In this document: positions 9,801 through 17,393 of the stretch, one piece after another
Layout: the number at the start of each line of letters is the position of its first letter
Position numbering within the stretch: the stretch's first letter is position 1
Origin: Sphingomonas oleivorans
GTDB taxonomy: Bacteria > Pseudomonadota > Alphaproteobacteria > Sphingomonadales > Sphingomonadaceae
Direction of reading: 5' to 3'
Length of the DNA stretch: 64,000 nucleotides
NCBI RefSeq assembly: GCF_003050615.1
Contig: NZ_NWBU01000010.1
Coordinates: 281,165 to 345,164, forward strand
Translations under genes and position numbers: made by a program
Notes under the pieces: model-generated
Database searches by the model: none
What the model was told of the DNA's origin: nothing
The model's input: only the letters and a program-made list of their open reading frames with translations

Positions 9801-10137
9801 CATCATCCCCAAGAACACCCAGCGTTCGCCCAATTATTTCAAGGTCGACCTGCACGTCGATCAGGAAATTCCGGTGCCCGCATGGCGTCAGGCGCGTGTC
9901 AAGCTGTTCGCGGACCTGGAAAATGTGCTGAACTTCATCGACAAGGATTGGGGCTCGCTGCGCCAGACCAACCTCAGCGCCCAGCAGCTCGCCACGGTGG
10001 TGAACGTGGCCTGCGCGAAGCAGGCGGGCAGCAACTGCACCCAGTATCGCTATTCGAGCTTCACCAATCCGGCGCTGATCAATCAGGCGCGATTCTCGCT
10101 CTGGGGCGTCCGTCTGGGCGCGAAGTTCGAGTTCTGA
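6862..10137 (+). CDS. TonB-dependent receptor, Oar-like, with carboxypeptidase-regulatory domain
   Basis: A 1091-residue outer-membrane transporter. It has a signal peptide ending near AYAQ (residues 1-23), a carboxypeptidase-regulatory-like beta-sandwich (about 26-110, SIRGVVTAADAAVSGAVVTV), a plug (about 115-245, EEILVTASKS through GGAINVVLRSG), and a long beta-barrel ending GVRLGAKFEF with the terminal Phe used for barrel assembly. Length and the added N-terminal domain match Oar-type receptors, which handle larger substrates such as peptides or proteins. The gene is monocistronic: two hairpins follow it. A GGGGGA Shine-Dalgarno lies before the ATG. Confidence 0.9.
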   Translation: MRSYLQGSAAVALALVCSAAYAQETTSSIRGVVTAADAAVSGAVVTVKHLPSGTTATATTGGDGSFALSGLRVGGPFTVSVSATGFGDTTISDIQLTAGQPLRLPIALETGEEILVTASKSGATELSSGPITSISREGIEGVASIARDIRDVARRSPFASLDPTNGRSLEIAGQNGRLNKFSVDGVRFSDNFGLNNGGLPTARGPVPLDAIEQLSVKIAPYDVSEGDFQGGAINVVLRSGNNDFSGSAFYTYTDDSLTGDRTRDRSVSLNFDSKNYGGFLSGPIIKDKLFFAISYEKLDESQPIDVGLAGSANPVPGLSQATVDQVTGISNSVYGYDPLGVFSNSVESDEKYTVKLDWNVVDGQRASFTYIHNEGGVGSPNSNDTRAASPAIGLRSIAFYRPEEVDAGTFQLNSDWSDDFSTETRLVYRESSILPAPFGAPGFGQFQVCTDPNNPVSGVGAALISCSQGSSASPGAARIFFGTGQFQQANLLKTKNYGGDITARLSMGDHTFKFIAGYNFFDVTNLFVRDALGTYYFDSVSDFQNRRANTLALQGSITGDLQDVAANYGYSSYLFALQDSWDVTSRFNLTYGGRIDLYGSQSTPPLNRFFLQRYGFRNNATIKGKYIFQPRLGLTWQATDALTLRGGVGLFAGGSPDVLLSNSFTQAGVLGNAIGFQRTATGCIDTSTRAALSPALCSAALDNVDGKTINPLVQDYLRTNTAALASTSTNSQDPDYKLQSTWKWSLSADYAADLGPLGDGWNLGADVYYGQTNNAPSYTDLRAVRIGTMPDGRPRYSTAVGANSDLFLYNTKAGHSLVAVARFDKRFDFDLNIGASYTFQDIEDVNPLNSGTTASGIYGNTAMVDPNFAAAGTSDYQIRHSFKFNIDYDHAFFGDYKTRVSLFGELRSGRPYSLTMNDPVLTNGRSSVFGVVGTSNRHLLYVPNVASETADPLVTYDSTATFTALQNFIQSNGLSKYQGRIIPKNTQRSPNYFKVDLHVDQEIPVPAWRQARVKLFADLENVLNFIDKDWGSLRQTNLSAQQLATVVNVACAKQAGSNCTQYRYSSFTNPALINQARFSLWGVRLGAKFEF

Positions 10138-10143
10138 TCGGCT

Positions 10144-10175
10144 GGTCCGGGGCAGCGGGAAAGCCGCCCCGGACC
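10144..10175 (+). terminator. GC-rich hairpin after Oar-like TBDR
   Basis: Perfect 10-bp stem GGTCCGGGGC / GCCCCGGACC with a 12-nt loop, starting 7 bp after the TBDR stop. There is no T-run, so it is probably an mRNA 3'-end stabilising hairpin that works together with the intrinsic terminator just downstream. Confidence 0.55.
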
Positions 10176-10197
10176 ATCTCACGCATCCAAAATGGGG

Positions 10198-10239
10198 AAG
10201 GGCGGTTCATGCACAGGCATGACACCGCCCTTTTCTTTT
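10198..10239 (+). terminator. Intrinsic terminator overlapping the next gene's start
   Basis: Left arm AAGGGCGGTTCATGC (10198-10212), loop ACAG, right arm GCATGACACCGCCCTT (10217-10232) with a single bulged base, followed by TTTTCTTTT. A classic rho-independent terminator for the TBDR transcript. The likely ATG of the OGFr-related gene (10219) is inside the right arm. Confidence 0.85.
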
Positions 10240-10677
10240 CCGCTCCGTGCCTTTTTCGACGGCGGGACCGACGCCGCCGGGCGGACGCATGCGGAGATAA
10301 TCGGCTGGCCCGACGTGGCGATCGAGCAGCATCATGACTTTATCCAATGGCTGTTTCCGCTGCCCGAGCCGAGCCGGGCGGTGCCGGGATCGCCCGTGCT
10401 GACGGAAGCGGATCGGGCGGAGCTGGCGGCATCGCCTGCGGCGCGGGAGCGGATGGAGCAGGCGGCAGCGCGGATGCTGCGTTTCTATAGGGACAATGAC
10501 CATTGGCTGGTGCCGCACGATCATAACCATCTGCGCATCAGCCGGATCATCCGCAGCCTGCGGCTGATCCTGGGCGATAGCGCGGCGGATCGGTTCCGCG
10601 ACGCGATCATGGCGCGGGTGGCGCAGGCGGGCGCGTCTATCAGCGCAACGAGCCTGGACTATTGGAGCGCTGCCTGA
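10219..10677 (+). CDS. Opioid growth factor receptor-related (OGFr) family protein
   Basis: A 152-residue protein with the OGFr conserved region: EIIGWPDVAIEQHHDFIQWLFPLPEPS..., the hallmark HDFIQWLFP, then LRFYRDNDHWLVPHDHNHLRISRIIRSL. The bacterial family has no established function. The family core starts around LRAFFDGGTDAAGRT, so the ATG at 10219 is preferred over the in-frame ATG at 10192, which lies upstream of the terminator stem. Neither has a good Shine-Dalgarno. It converges with the MFS gene, with which it abuts end to end. Confidence 0.8.
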   Translation: MTPPFSFPLRAFFDGGTDAAGRTHAEIIGWPDVAIEQHHDFIQWLFPLPEPSRAVPGSPVLTEADRAELAASPAARERMEQAAARMLRFYRDNDHWLVPHDHNHLRISRIIRSLRLILGDSAADRFRDAIMARVAQAGASISATSLDYWSAA

Positions 10678-11946
10678 TCAGCGATGCCAGTCCTTCGCCA
10701 GATGGCGCGAGGCGAGCGCGAGCAGGGCGGCGGCGATCAGATAGAAGCCGAGGCCGATCAATATCGCATAGCGCAGCGACTGATCCCCGAAGCGCGCGGC
10801 CAGCGCATCGGACACCAGGCCGAAGAAGAGCGTGCCGAAGCCGATACCGATCAGATTGTTTATGAACAGGAAGCTGGCCGATGCGGTCGCGCGCATGTTG
10901 GGCGGCACGAGATGCTGGATGGCGGAAAGAACGGGGCCCAGCCACATCAGGGCCAGCGCCTGTGGCACGAGGAACAGCAGGAAGGCCAGTTCCTTGGCCG
11001 GCGCCATGACGCCTGCCACATAGAGCGGCACCGCGATCACGAAGGCGCTGGCGGGGACGAGGGCATAATATTTGGGATCCCTGCTGCCGAGCCGGTCGCC
11101 CAGCCAGCCGCCGCACCAGACGCCGACCATCCCGCCGATGAAGATGATCGATCCGTAGAAGAGCGACAGGTCGAACAGCTTGAGCCCGAAGCTGCGCCCG
11201 AAAAAGGAGGGGAGCCAGAAGATCAGGCCATAGCCCACCGTCGAGCTGGATGAGGCGCCGAAGGCGAGCAGCCAGAAGGCGGGCTTGCGCGCGAGCGTGG
11301 CCATGACCTCGCCGAGCGCGGCGGGCTCGGTGCGCGCGGCGGGGGGATCGTAGCGGCCCCGCATGGGCTCGCGCACGACCAGGCGGAAGAGGGGCGCCAG
11401 CACGACGCCGGCGAGGCCGACGGTGAGAAAGGCGGTGCGCCAATCGACGCTGGAGGCGATCCAGCCGCCAAGGAAGATACCGAGCGCCGAGCCGATCGGG
11501 ATGCCGAAACTGTAGAAGGCGAGCGCGCGGGCGCGGCTTTCGCGGGGGAAATAGTCCGAGATCAGCGCATAGGCCGGGGCGACGCCGCCCGCTTCGCCGA
11601 CGCCGACGCCGAGCCGGCAGAGAAAAAGCTGCCAGAAATTGCCCGCTACGCCGCACAGCGCGGTGAACGCGCTCCATAGCGCGAGCGACACCGTCATGAT
11701 CCAGGTGCGGCTGCGGCGATCGGCGGCCCAGGCGATCGGAATGCCGAGCGCGGTGTAGAAGAGCGCGAAGGCGAGGCCGCCAAGCGCGCCGAGCTGGGTG
11801 TCGCTGAGTCCCAGCTCGGTCTTGATCGGGATTGCGAGGACGCCGATGATCTGCCGGTCGATGAAGTTGAAGGTGTAGACCAGGAGCAGCATCGCCAGCA
11901 CGACGGCGCGATAGGATTTGGATTCCGGTGCGGCTGCGCTGCTCAC
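10678..11946 (-). CDS. MFS transporter, spinster-like
   Basis: A 422-residue 12-helix carrier. The core starts at YRAVVLAMLLLVYTFNFIDRQIIGVL and has the MFS loop motif AWAADRRSRTW and LGVGVGEAGGVAPAYALISDYFP, typical of spinster-type MFS proteins abundant in sphingomonads. The frame is open up to an ATG at 12069, but those 41 extra codons translate a palindromic repeat, so GTG at 11946 with a GGAAGGGG ribosome site is chosen. It is last in the hydrolase-TBDR-MFS group and probably carries the product of that pathway across the inner membrane. Confidence 0.85.
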   Translation of the reverse strand: MSSAAAPESKSYRAVVLAMLLLVYTFNFIDRQIIGVLAIPIKTELGLSDTQLGALGGLAFALFYTALGIPIAWAADRRSRTWIMTVSLALWSAFTALCGVAGNFWQLFLCRLGVGVGEAGGVAPAYALISDYFPRESRARALAFYSFGIPIGSALGIFLGGWIASSVDWRTAFLTVGLAGVVLAPLFRLVVREPMRGRYDPPAARTEPAALGEVMATLARKPAFWLLAFGASSSSTVGYGLIFWLPSFFGRSFGLKLFDLSLFYGSIIFIGGMVGVWCGGWLGDRLGSRDPKYYALVPASAFVIAVPLYVAGVMAPAKELAFLLFLVPQALALMWLGPVLSAIQHLVPPNMRATASASFLFINNLIGIGFGTLFFGLVSDALAARFGDQSLRYAILIGLGFYLIAAALLALASRHLAKDWHR

Positions 11947-11963
11947 TTCATTGCCCCTTCCTG

Positions 11964-12050
11964 CCGTCACGCCAGCGGAGGCCGGCGTCCCACGAGGCTC
12001 GCTCTCTAGCGGAGAGAAAGGAGGGACCCCAGCCTTTGCTGGGGTGACGG
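11964..12050. repeat. Palindromic dispersed-repeat element (REP-like)
   Basis: Two 28-bp arms in inverted orientation (11964-11991 and 12023-12050) match at 23 of 28 positions, with ends CCGTCAC and GTGACGG. Each arm is itself a hairpin, for example CCCCAGC-CTTT-GCTGGGG. When translated they give the TPAKAGV and TPASAGV peptides seen in many mis-annotated proteobacterial N-termini. It sits between the TBDR stop and the MFS start and may act as an mRNA-processing or attenuation hairpin. Confidence 0.75.
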
Positions 12051-12071
12051 AGGAAGGAGGCGGTTGCATCG

Positions 12072-14318
12072 TCAGAAACGCACTTCGCCGGTGACGGTGA
12101 AGGTGCGCGGCGGGCCATAGAAGCCGATGATCGAATTGCCGGTGAGCGCGCCCGGGAAGTTGTAGCCGCCGACGCGATATTTCTTGTCGGTCAGGTTGCG
12201 GCCATGCGCGCCGATCTGGAAGCGCTTGTCGTCCGACGTCCAGACGATGCTCATGTCGACCAGCTCATAGCCGTCCTGATCGAGCACGCGGTTCGGCACC
12301 TCGAACAGCGAATAGTCGCTGCGATAGGAGAGCGAGGGCGTGAGGGCGAGCGTGCCCGCGCCGCCCAGATCCTTCGCATAGTTCAGGCTGACATTGATAT
12401 TATGTTCCGGCGTGTTCTGGAACACTCGGCTGTCGGCAAGATCCTCGACGCGCAGCGTGGCGGGATTGAGCGTCAGAAATTCCCTGAATTTGGCGTTGGT
12501 ATAGCCATAAGCGAAGCTGACCGACAGTTCGGGCGAGGCGACCGCCCGGCCTTCCAGCTCCAGGCCCCAGATGCGCGAGGCGCCGGCATTGTCGACCGAA
12601 CTCACCACCGTGGTGCCGGAAACGAACTGGGTCGTGACCTGCTGGTTCTTATAATCGGAATAGAAGCCGGCGGCGTTGAGGAAGAAGGTCCGATCGAGGA
12701 AGGCGCCCTTCAGGCCCACCTCATAGGCATCGACCGTTTCCGGCGCATAGCCGTTGACCGTATCCGGCGTGAAGATCGCATCGCCGCGCGGATCGAAGCC
12801 GCCCGACTTGAAGCCCTTATTGTAGGAGGCATAGGCCATGATGTCGTCGGTCGGCTCATAGCGCAGGCTGATCCGCGGCGTGAATTTCGAATCGGTACGA
12901 TCGTTGGTGTAGTTGGTGCGGATGCGGAAGGGCGTCGCCGTCGGCCGGCCGAAGATCGGGCTGCGCAGGCCGAGATAGTCGGCGCGGAACACCGTGCCCT
13001 CGCGCTTGTCGCGCGTGTAGCGGCCGCCGAGCGAGACGGAGAAATGATCGGTGAGATCATAGCTGATGTCGCCGAACGCGGCATAGCTGCGCGTATCGAC
13101 CTGACCGCTGGTGAGCGTCGTGAGATTGGCGTTGCCGATCACCGTATCGAACGCGCCTTCGGCCGAATTGTCGAGATAATAGAGGCCGATCACGCCTTGG
13201 AGCCGGTCCGCCGTGATCAGCGCCTGGAATTCCTGCGTGAACTGATGGTCCTTGTAGAAGGAGGGTATGTCCAGGATCGGCTGGGGCAGGCCATCGAAAT
13301 CGATGACGGTATCGGTATGGCCCTTGCGATAGGCGGTGATCGATTTGAGCGTCAGCGCATCCGATGCCTCTAACTCGATCGTGCCGGAAATGCCCTGGGT
13401 CACGACCTTATTGTCGTCGCCGATGCCGGCGCGCGTGTCATAGACATCCTCCAGCGGCGCGCCGAGCGCGGTGCCGTTGCCGAGCTCGCGATGGCCGTGG
13501 CGCGGGTTCGACTTGTCGACCGTCTTGTCGGCGGCGATGCGGATGAAGAGCGCGTCGGACGGCGTGAGCTCGGCCGAGAGGCGGCCGGCGAGCACATCCT
13601 TGTTATAATGTTCGGCGCCGGTGGTGAGATTCTCGCCGAAGCCGTCGCGCTTGTACCAGGCGACCGCGCCGCCGACGGACAATATGTCGCTGATCGGCAC
13701 CGTGACCGAGCCGATCAGATCGCGCTGATCATAGCTGCCATAGGCGCCGCGCACCTTCGCCTCGAAATCATTGCCGAGCCGCTTGGTGACATATTTGATC
13801 GCGCCGCCGATCGTGTTGCGGCCATAGAGCGTGCCCTGCGGCCCGCGCAGCACCTCCACCCGATCGATGTCGAAAATGTCGAGCACGGCGCCCTGGGGGC
13901 GCGCGACATAGACATCGTCGACATAGAGGCCGACGCCGGGTTCGAAGCCCCATACCGGATCCTGCTGGCCGATGCCGCGGATGAAGGCGATCAGCGTGCT
14001 GTTCGATCCGCGCGCGATCTGGAGCGTGAGGTTGGGCGTCTGCTGCTGGAGCGAGGTGATGTCGATCGCGCCCTGATTCTGGAGCGCGGTGCCTGAAAAG
14101 GCGGAAATGGCGACGGGAACGTCCTGCAGCCTTTCCTCGCGGCGGCGCGCGGTGACGATGATCTCGGCGCCGATCAGCGCGGCATCCGCGCCGGTCGCCT
14201 GTTCCGGGGCTGGGGCGGTTTCAGTTTCGGCCTGCTGGGCCAGCGCGGCGGCCGGGGAGGCGAGCCCCAGAAGGGCCGATCCGGCGAGCAGCAGCTTTCT
14301 GCTTTTGATATGTTTCAT
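12072..14318 (-). CDS. TonB-dependent receptor
   Basis: A 748-residue outer-membrane receptor. Signal peptide 1-27 (ends AAALAQ), TonB-box-like region before EIIVTARRREERLQDVP, plug with GLYVDDVYVARPQGAVLDI and VEVLRGPQGTLYGRNTIGGA, and a 22-strand type barrel ending TVTGEVRF. This is the broad sphingomonad class used for plant-derived and xenobiotic compounds rather than a typical siderophore receptor. Start chosen by the GGGAGGACTGCC site before the ATG at 14318. It lies 12 bp after the hydrolase stop, so the two are co-transcribed. Confidence 0.92.
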   Translation of the reverse strand: MKHIKSRKLLLAGSALLGLASPAAALAQQAETETAPAPEQATGADAALIGAEIIVTARRREERLQDVPVAISAFSGTALQNQGAIDITSLQQQTPNLTLQIARGSNSTLIAFIRGIGQQDPVWGFEPGVGLYVDDVYVARPQGAVLDIFDIDRVEVLRGPQGTLYGRNTIGGAIKYVTKRLGNDFEAKVRGAYGSYDQRDLIGSVTVPISDILSVGGAVAWYKRDGFGENLTTGAEHYNKDVLAGRLSAELTPSDALFIRIAADKTVDKSNPRHGHRELGNGTALGAPLEDVYDTRAGIGDDNKVVTQGISGTIELEASDALTLKSITAYRKGHTDTVIDFDGLPQPILDIPSFYKDHQFTQEFQALITADRLQGVIGLYYLDNSAEGAFDTVIGNANLTTLTSGQVDTRSYAAFGDISYDLTDHFSVSLGGRYTRDKREGTVFRADYLGLRSPIFGRPTATPFRIRTNYTNDRTDSKFTPRISLRYEPTDDIMAYASYNKGFKSGGFDPRGDAIFTPDTVNGYAPETVDAYEVGLKGAFLDRTFFLNAAGFYSDYKNQQVTTQFVSGTTVVSSVDNAGASRIWGLELEGRAVASPELSVSFAYGYTNAKFREFLTLNPATLRVEDLADSRVFQNTPEHNINVSLNYAKDLGGAGTLALTPSLSYRSDYSLFEVPNRVLDQDGYELVDMSIVWTSDDKRFQIGAHGRNLTDKKYRVGGYNFPGALTGNSIIGFYGPPRTFTVTGEVRF

Positions 14319-14330
14319 GGCAGTCCTCCC

Positions 14331-15155
14331 TCAAGACTGGCCGCCTGCATTCACCGGCAGGTCGGCCGCGAAATCGATTATCATGCGATTAAAGGCTTCG
14401 GGCTCCTCGAGCTGGGGCGCATGGCCGGAGCGGGGGAAGGCGACGGCGCGTGCCTGCGGCAGCGCTCGTCCAAGGAAATGGCTGGTTTCGGGCGCATAAT
14501 ATTGGCTCCGCGCGCCATAAGCGATGCGCATCGGCGTGCGGATTTCGGCGAGGCGGTCGCGCAGATCCTGCGCGACGAGCGAGCGGTTGATCGCGGCGAC
14601 GGCATCCAGATCGACCGTGGCAATCTCCGCCGCCATTTGGGCGATGAGCGGCGCGCGCTCTTCCCCCAGCCCCTTGGCGACGATGGCATTGGCGATGCGG
14701 CGGCCGCGCGCGGCGGCATCCTCGTCCGCCTCGCCGACGCGCAGGCTTTCGTCGATCAGGCCGAGATGCCAGTCGCCCTCGTCGAGCACCTTGGGGCCCA
14801 TGTCGATCGTGATCGCACCGGCGAAGGCGGGGGCCGCGGGCCCGAGCAGCACATGCCACAGCACCATCGCGCCGAGCGACCAGCCGATGCCGATCGCGTC
14901 GCGCAGATCGAGCGCCTGAACAAGCTCGGTGACGTCGGCGGCGAGGCGCTCGACCGTCAACTCGCCGCTGGCGGCCGTCCGGCCATGGCCCCGGAAATCC
15001 GGCCGGATGATGCGAAAGCGATCGACCAGCGCATCGCGCTGGGGCGCATAGAAGCCGGCATGGGCATTGAGCCCGTGCAGGCAAAGCAGCGGAGGGCCGT
15101 GCCCCTCATCGTCATAGACGATCGCCGCGCCGTCACTCGAGGTGAAGATCGGCAT
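14331..15155 (-). CDS. Alpha/beta hydrolase
   Basis: A 274-residue hydrolase: oxyanion region LLCLHGLNAHAGFY, nucleophile elbow GWSLGAM (Ser near residue 109), and catalytic His in SGHAPQLEEPEAF near the C-terminus. It lacks a signal peptide, so it acts in the cytoplasm, probably on an ester or C-C bond of an imported compound. It is first in the operon with the TBDR and MFS, and faces the tetR-acyl-CoA ligase pair. A possible promoter (TTGACT, 17-nt spacer, GAATAT) lies at 15212-15240. Confidence 0.85.
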   Translation of the reverse strand: MPIFTSSDGAAIVYDDEGHGPPLLCLHGLNAHAGFYAPQRDALVDRFRIIRPDFRGHGRTAASGELTVERLAADVTELVQALDLRDAIGIGWSLGAMVLWHVLLGPAAPAFAGAITIDMGPKVLDEGDWHLGLIDESLRVGEADEDAAARGRRIANAIVAKGLGEERAPLIAQMAAEIATVDLDAVAAINRSLVAQDLRDRLAEIRTPMRIAYGARSQYYAPETSHFLGRALPQARAVAFPRSGHAPQLEEPEAFNRMIIDFAADLPVNAGGQS

Positions 15156-15198
15156 CCTCGTTCCCCTGAACCGGATCCGGGATCGTCGTCCCGGTCTC

Positions 15199-15240
15199 GT
15201 TTTCGGAGGTCATATTCGCTCATCCCGAAAACCGAGTCAA
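15199..15240. promoter_or_regulatory. Operator-like inverted repeat over a minus-strand promoter
   Basis: Arms GTTTTCGG (15199-15206) and CCGAAAAC (15225-15232) are perfect inverted copies separated by 18 nt. On the minus strand TTGACT (15235-15240) and GAATAT, 17 nt apart, form a candidate promoter for the hydrolase; the repeat overlaps it. The adjacent TetR regulator is the obvious candidate ligand. Inference from position and symmetry only. Confidence 0.5.
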
Positions 15241-15299
15241 TGTTCAACTATGGGGCCGCTTGATCCCGCCTTGCCGGCGCGGCAGAAGATCGACAGAGG

Positions 15300-15902
15300 A
15301 TGACTGACAGGACACCCAAGACGGAGCGCGGCCGCAGGACGATGCGGCGGCTGCTCGATGCCGCCGCCGCCGAATTTGGCGAGCGGGGCTATCACGACGC
15401 CGCGATCACGAGCATCACCCAGCGGGCGGGCGTCGCGCTCGGCAGCTTCTATACCTATTTCGAGGGCAAGGAGGCGCTGTTCCGCGCGCTGGTGCGCGAC
15501 ATGAGCCATGCCGTGCGCTACCATATCGCGCATGAGCTGCGGGGCGTGACCGACCGGCTGACGGCGGAGCGACGCGGGCTGGAAGCCTATATCGGCTTCG
15601 TCCGGCGCCATAAGGCGCTCTACCGCATCATCGAGGAATCGCAGTTCGTCGCCGAGGATGTCTATCGCGAACATTATCGCGTGTTCATCGAAGCCTATCG
15701 CGACGGCCTGCGCGCCGCATCCGGCCGGGGCGAGATCAGCGAGGGGCAGGATGAGGTGCGCGCCTGGGCGCTGGTGGGAATGAGCGTGTTCCTGGGCATG
15801 CGCTATGGCGTGTGGGGCGAGGATATGTCGCCGGCGGAGGTGGCGGAAGCGGCGGGCGCGCTGATCGCGCATGGCCTTGCGCCGCGCAGGGGGGCGGCAT
15901 GA
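15300..15902 (+). CDS. TetR/AcrR family transcriptional regulator
   Basis: A 200-residue repressor-type protein. The N-terminal helix-turn-helix covers about residues 12-60 (RRLLDAAAAEFGERGYHDAAITSI..., GSFYTYFEGKEALFRALV), and the ligand-binding domain follows. The stop overlaps the start of the acyl-CoA ligase (ATGA), so both are made from one mRNA. It likely senses an acyl-CoA or the imported compound and controls both divergent transcription units. The inverted repeat at 15199-15232 is a candidate operator. Confidence 0.9.
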   Translation: MTDRTPKTERGRRTMRRLLDAAAAEFGERGYHDAAITSITQRAGVALGSFYTYFEGKEALFRALVRDMSHAVRYHIAHELRGVTDRLTAERRGLEAYIGFVRRHKALYRIIEESQFVAEDVYREHYRVFIEAYRDGLRAASGRGEISEGQDEVRAWALVGMSVFLGMRYGVWGEDMSPAEVAEAAGALIAHGLAPRRGAA

Positions 15903-17371
15903 CGATGCTGCCGGATCCGCTCGCACGACGGGCGGAGCTGACGCCGGAGCGCATCGCCTTCGAAATGCAGCGGGATGGGCGCGAGACCAGCTATGGCGCG
16001 CTCGATCGGGCGGCGGGACGCGCCGCCGCGATGCTGGCGCGCGAGGGCGTCCGCGCGGGCGACCGGGTGGCGATGCTGGCGCACAACCGGATCGAATTTT
16101 TCGAGCTGCTCTTCGCCTGCGCGCGGCTGGGCGCGATCATGGTGCCGCTCAACTGGCGGCTGGCGACGCCCGAGCTCGCCGCCGTGATCGCCGATTGCGA
16201 GCCCATGCTGCTGTTCCATGAGGCGGGGCTGGTGCAAGCGGCGCGGGCGGCCGTGCCGGACGGGGTGAGGCTGCGCAGCCTCGACGGCGACTATCTTCAA
16301 GGGAGTGGGGAGGGGCTCGGCCCCCGGCTCTCGGGGGCGGACGAATGCTGGTATCTGCTCTACACTTCCGGCACGACCGGCCGGCCCAAGGGCGTGATCC
16401 AGACCTATGGCATGGCGCAGGCCAATCATGTGAATGTGCGCACCGCGATCGGGCTTGGCGAGGATGAGGTGACGCTCGCCATATTGCCGCTCTTCCATAC
16501 GGCAGGGATCAATCTCTACGCGCTGCCGACGCTGTTCGCCGGGGGGCGCGTGATATTGGGCGATTTCGAGGCGGGCGCGACCTTGCGCACGCTGGCGGGC
16601 GGGCGCGTGACGAGCATGTTCGGCGTGCCAACCATCTATCAGGCGCTGAGCGACCAGCCGGGTTTCGCGGCGGCGGATCTTTCGCGCGTGCGCTTCTTCG
16701 GATCGGGCGGCGGAGCCTTGCCGGAGGCGTTGCAGCGGCGCTGGCTGGAGCGCGGCCTGATCCTGTGCAACGGCATGGGGATGACGGAGACGGGGCCCAC
16801 CGCCTTCGTGATGGACCGCGCCAATGCGCCGCACCGGATCGGATCGGTCGGCAAGACGCAGCTCCTGCTCCAGGCGCGGCTGGTATCGGGCGGGCGGGAC
16901 GTGGGGCCGGGCGAGGTGGGCGAGATATGGTTTGCGGGCGCCAGCGTGACGCCCGGCTATTGGCGCCAGCCGGAAGCGACGGCGGCGGCCTTTTCCCCCG
17001 ACGGATGGCTGAAATCGGGCGATCTGGCGCGGCGCGATGCGGATGGTTTCCATTATGTCGTGGGCCGCGCCAAGGAGATGTTCGTGTCCGGCGGCGAGAA
17101 TGTCTATCCGGCCGAGGTGGAGGCGGTGCTGCTGCGCCACCCGGCGGTGGTGGAGGCGGCGGTGGTGGGCGCCCCCGATCCGATCTGGGGCGAGGTGGGC
17201 CATGCCTATGTGGTGGCGCGCGCGCCCGTGACGGTGGACGCGCTGGCGCGCTTCTGCCGCGAGCGGCTGGCGGCCTATAAGGTACCGCGCGATTTCGGCT
17301 TCGTCGCCCGGCTGCCCCGCAACGCGGCGGGCAAGGTGGAGAAAAGGCTGCTGGTCGAGGATGCGCTCTGA
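15899..17371 (+). CDS. Acyl-CoA synthetase (AMP-binding ligase)
   Basis: A 490-residue adenylate-forming ligase that activates a carboxylic acid to its CoA thioester. The P-loop-like A3 motif YTSGTTGRPKGVIQTYG is near residue 157, A5 GMGMTETGP near 291, the A8 hinge GRAKEMFVSGGENVYPAEVE near 390, and the catalytic Lys region RNAAGKVEKRLL at the C-terminus. The frame extends upstream, but ATG 15899 overlapping the tetR stop is the natural start. It most resembles medium-chain, aromatic or feruloyl-type ligases; the substrate cannot be read from sequence alone. Confidence 0.9.
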   Translation: MTMLPDPLARRAELTPERIAFEMQRDGRETSYGALDRAAGRAAAMLAREGVRAGDRVAMLAHNRIEFFELLFACARLGAIMVPLNWRLATPELAAVIADCEPMLLFHEAGLVQAARAAVPDGVRLRSLDGDYLQGSGEGLGPRLSGADECWYLLYTSGTTGRPKGVIQTYGMAQANHVNVRTAIGLGEDEVTLAILPLFHTAGINLYALPTLFAGGRVILGDFEAGATLRTLAGGRVTSMFGVPTIYQALSDQPGFAAADLSRVRFFGSGGGALPEALQRRWLERGLILCNGMGMTETGPTAFVMDRANAPHRIGSVGKTQLLLQARLVSGGRDVGPGEVGEIWFAGASVTPGYWRQPEATAAAFSPDGWLKSGDLARRDADGFHYVVGRAKEMFVSGGENVYPAEVEAVLLRHPAVVEAAVVGAPDPIWGEVGHAYVVARAPVTVDALARFCRERLAAYKVPRDFGFVARLPRNAAGKVEKRLLVEDAL

Positions 17372-17393
17372 CGCCCGCTTCTCAATCCGCTCC

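Noticed and set aside
8572-10182. 536-codon minus-strand open frame
   Set aside because: Antisense to the Oar-like TBDR; no recognisable domain.
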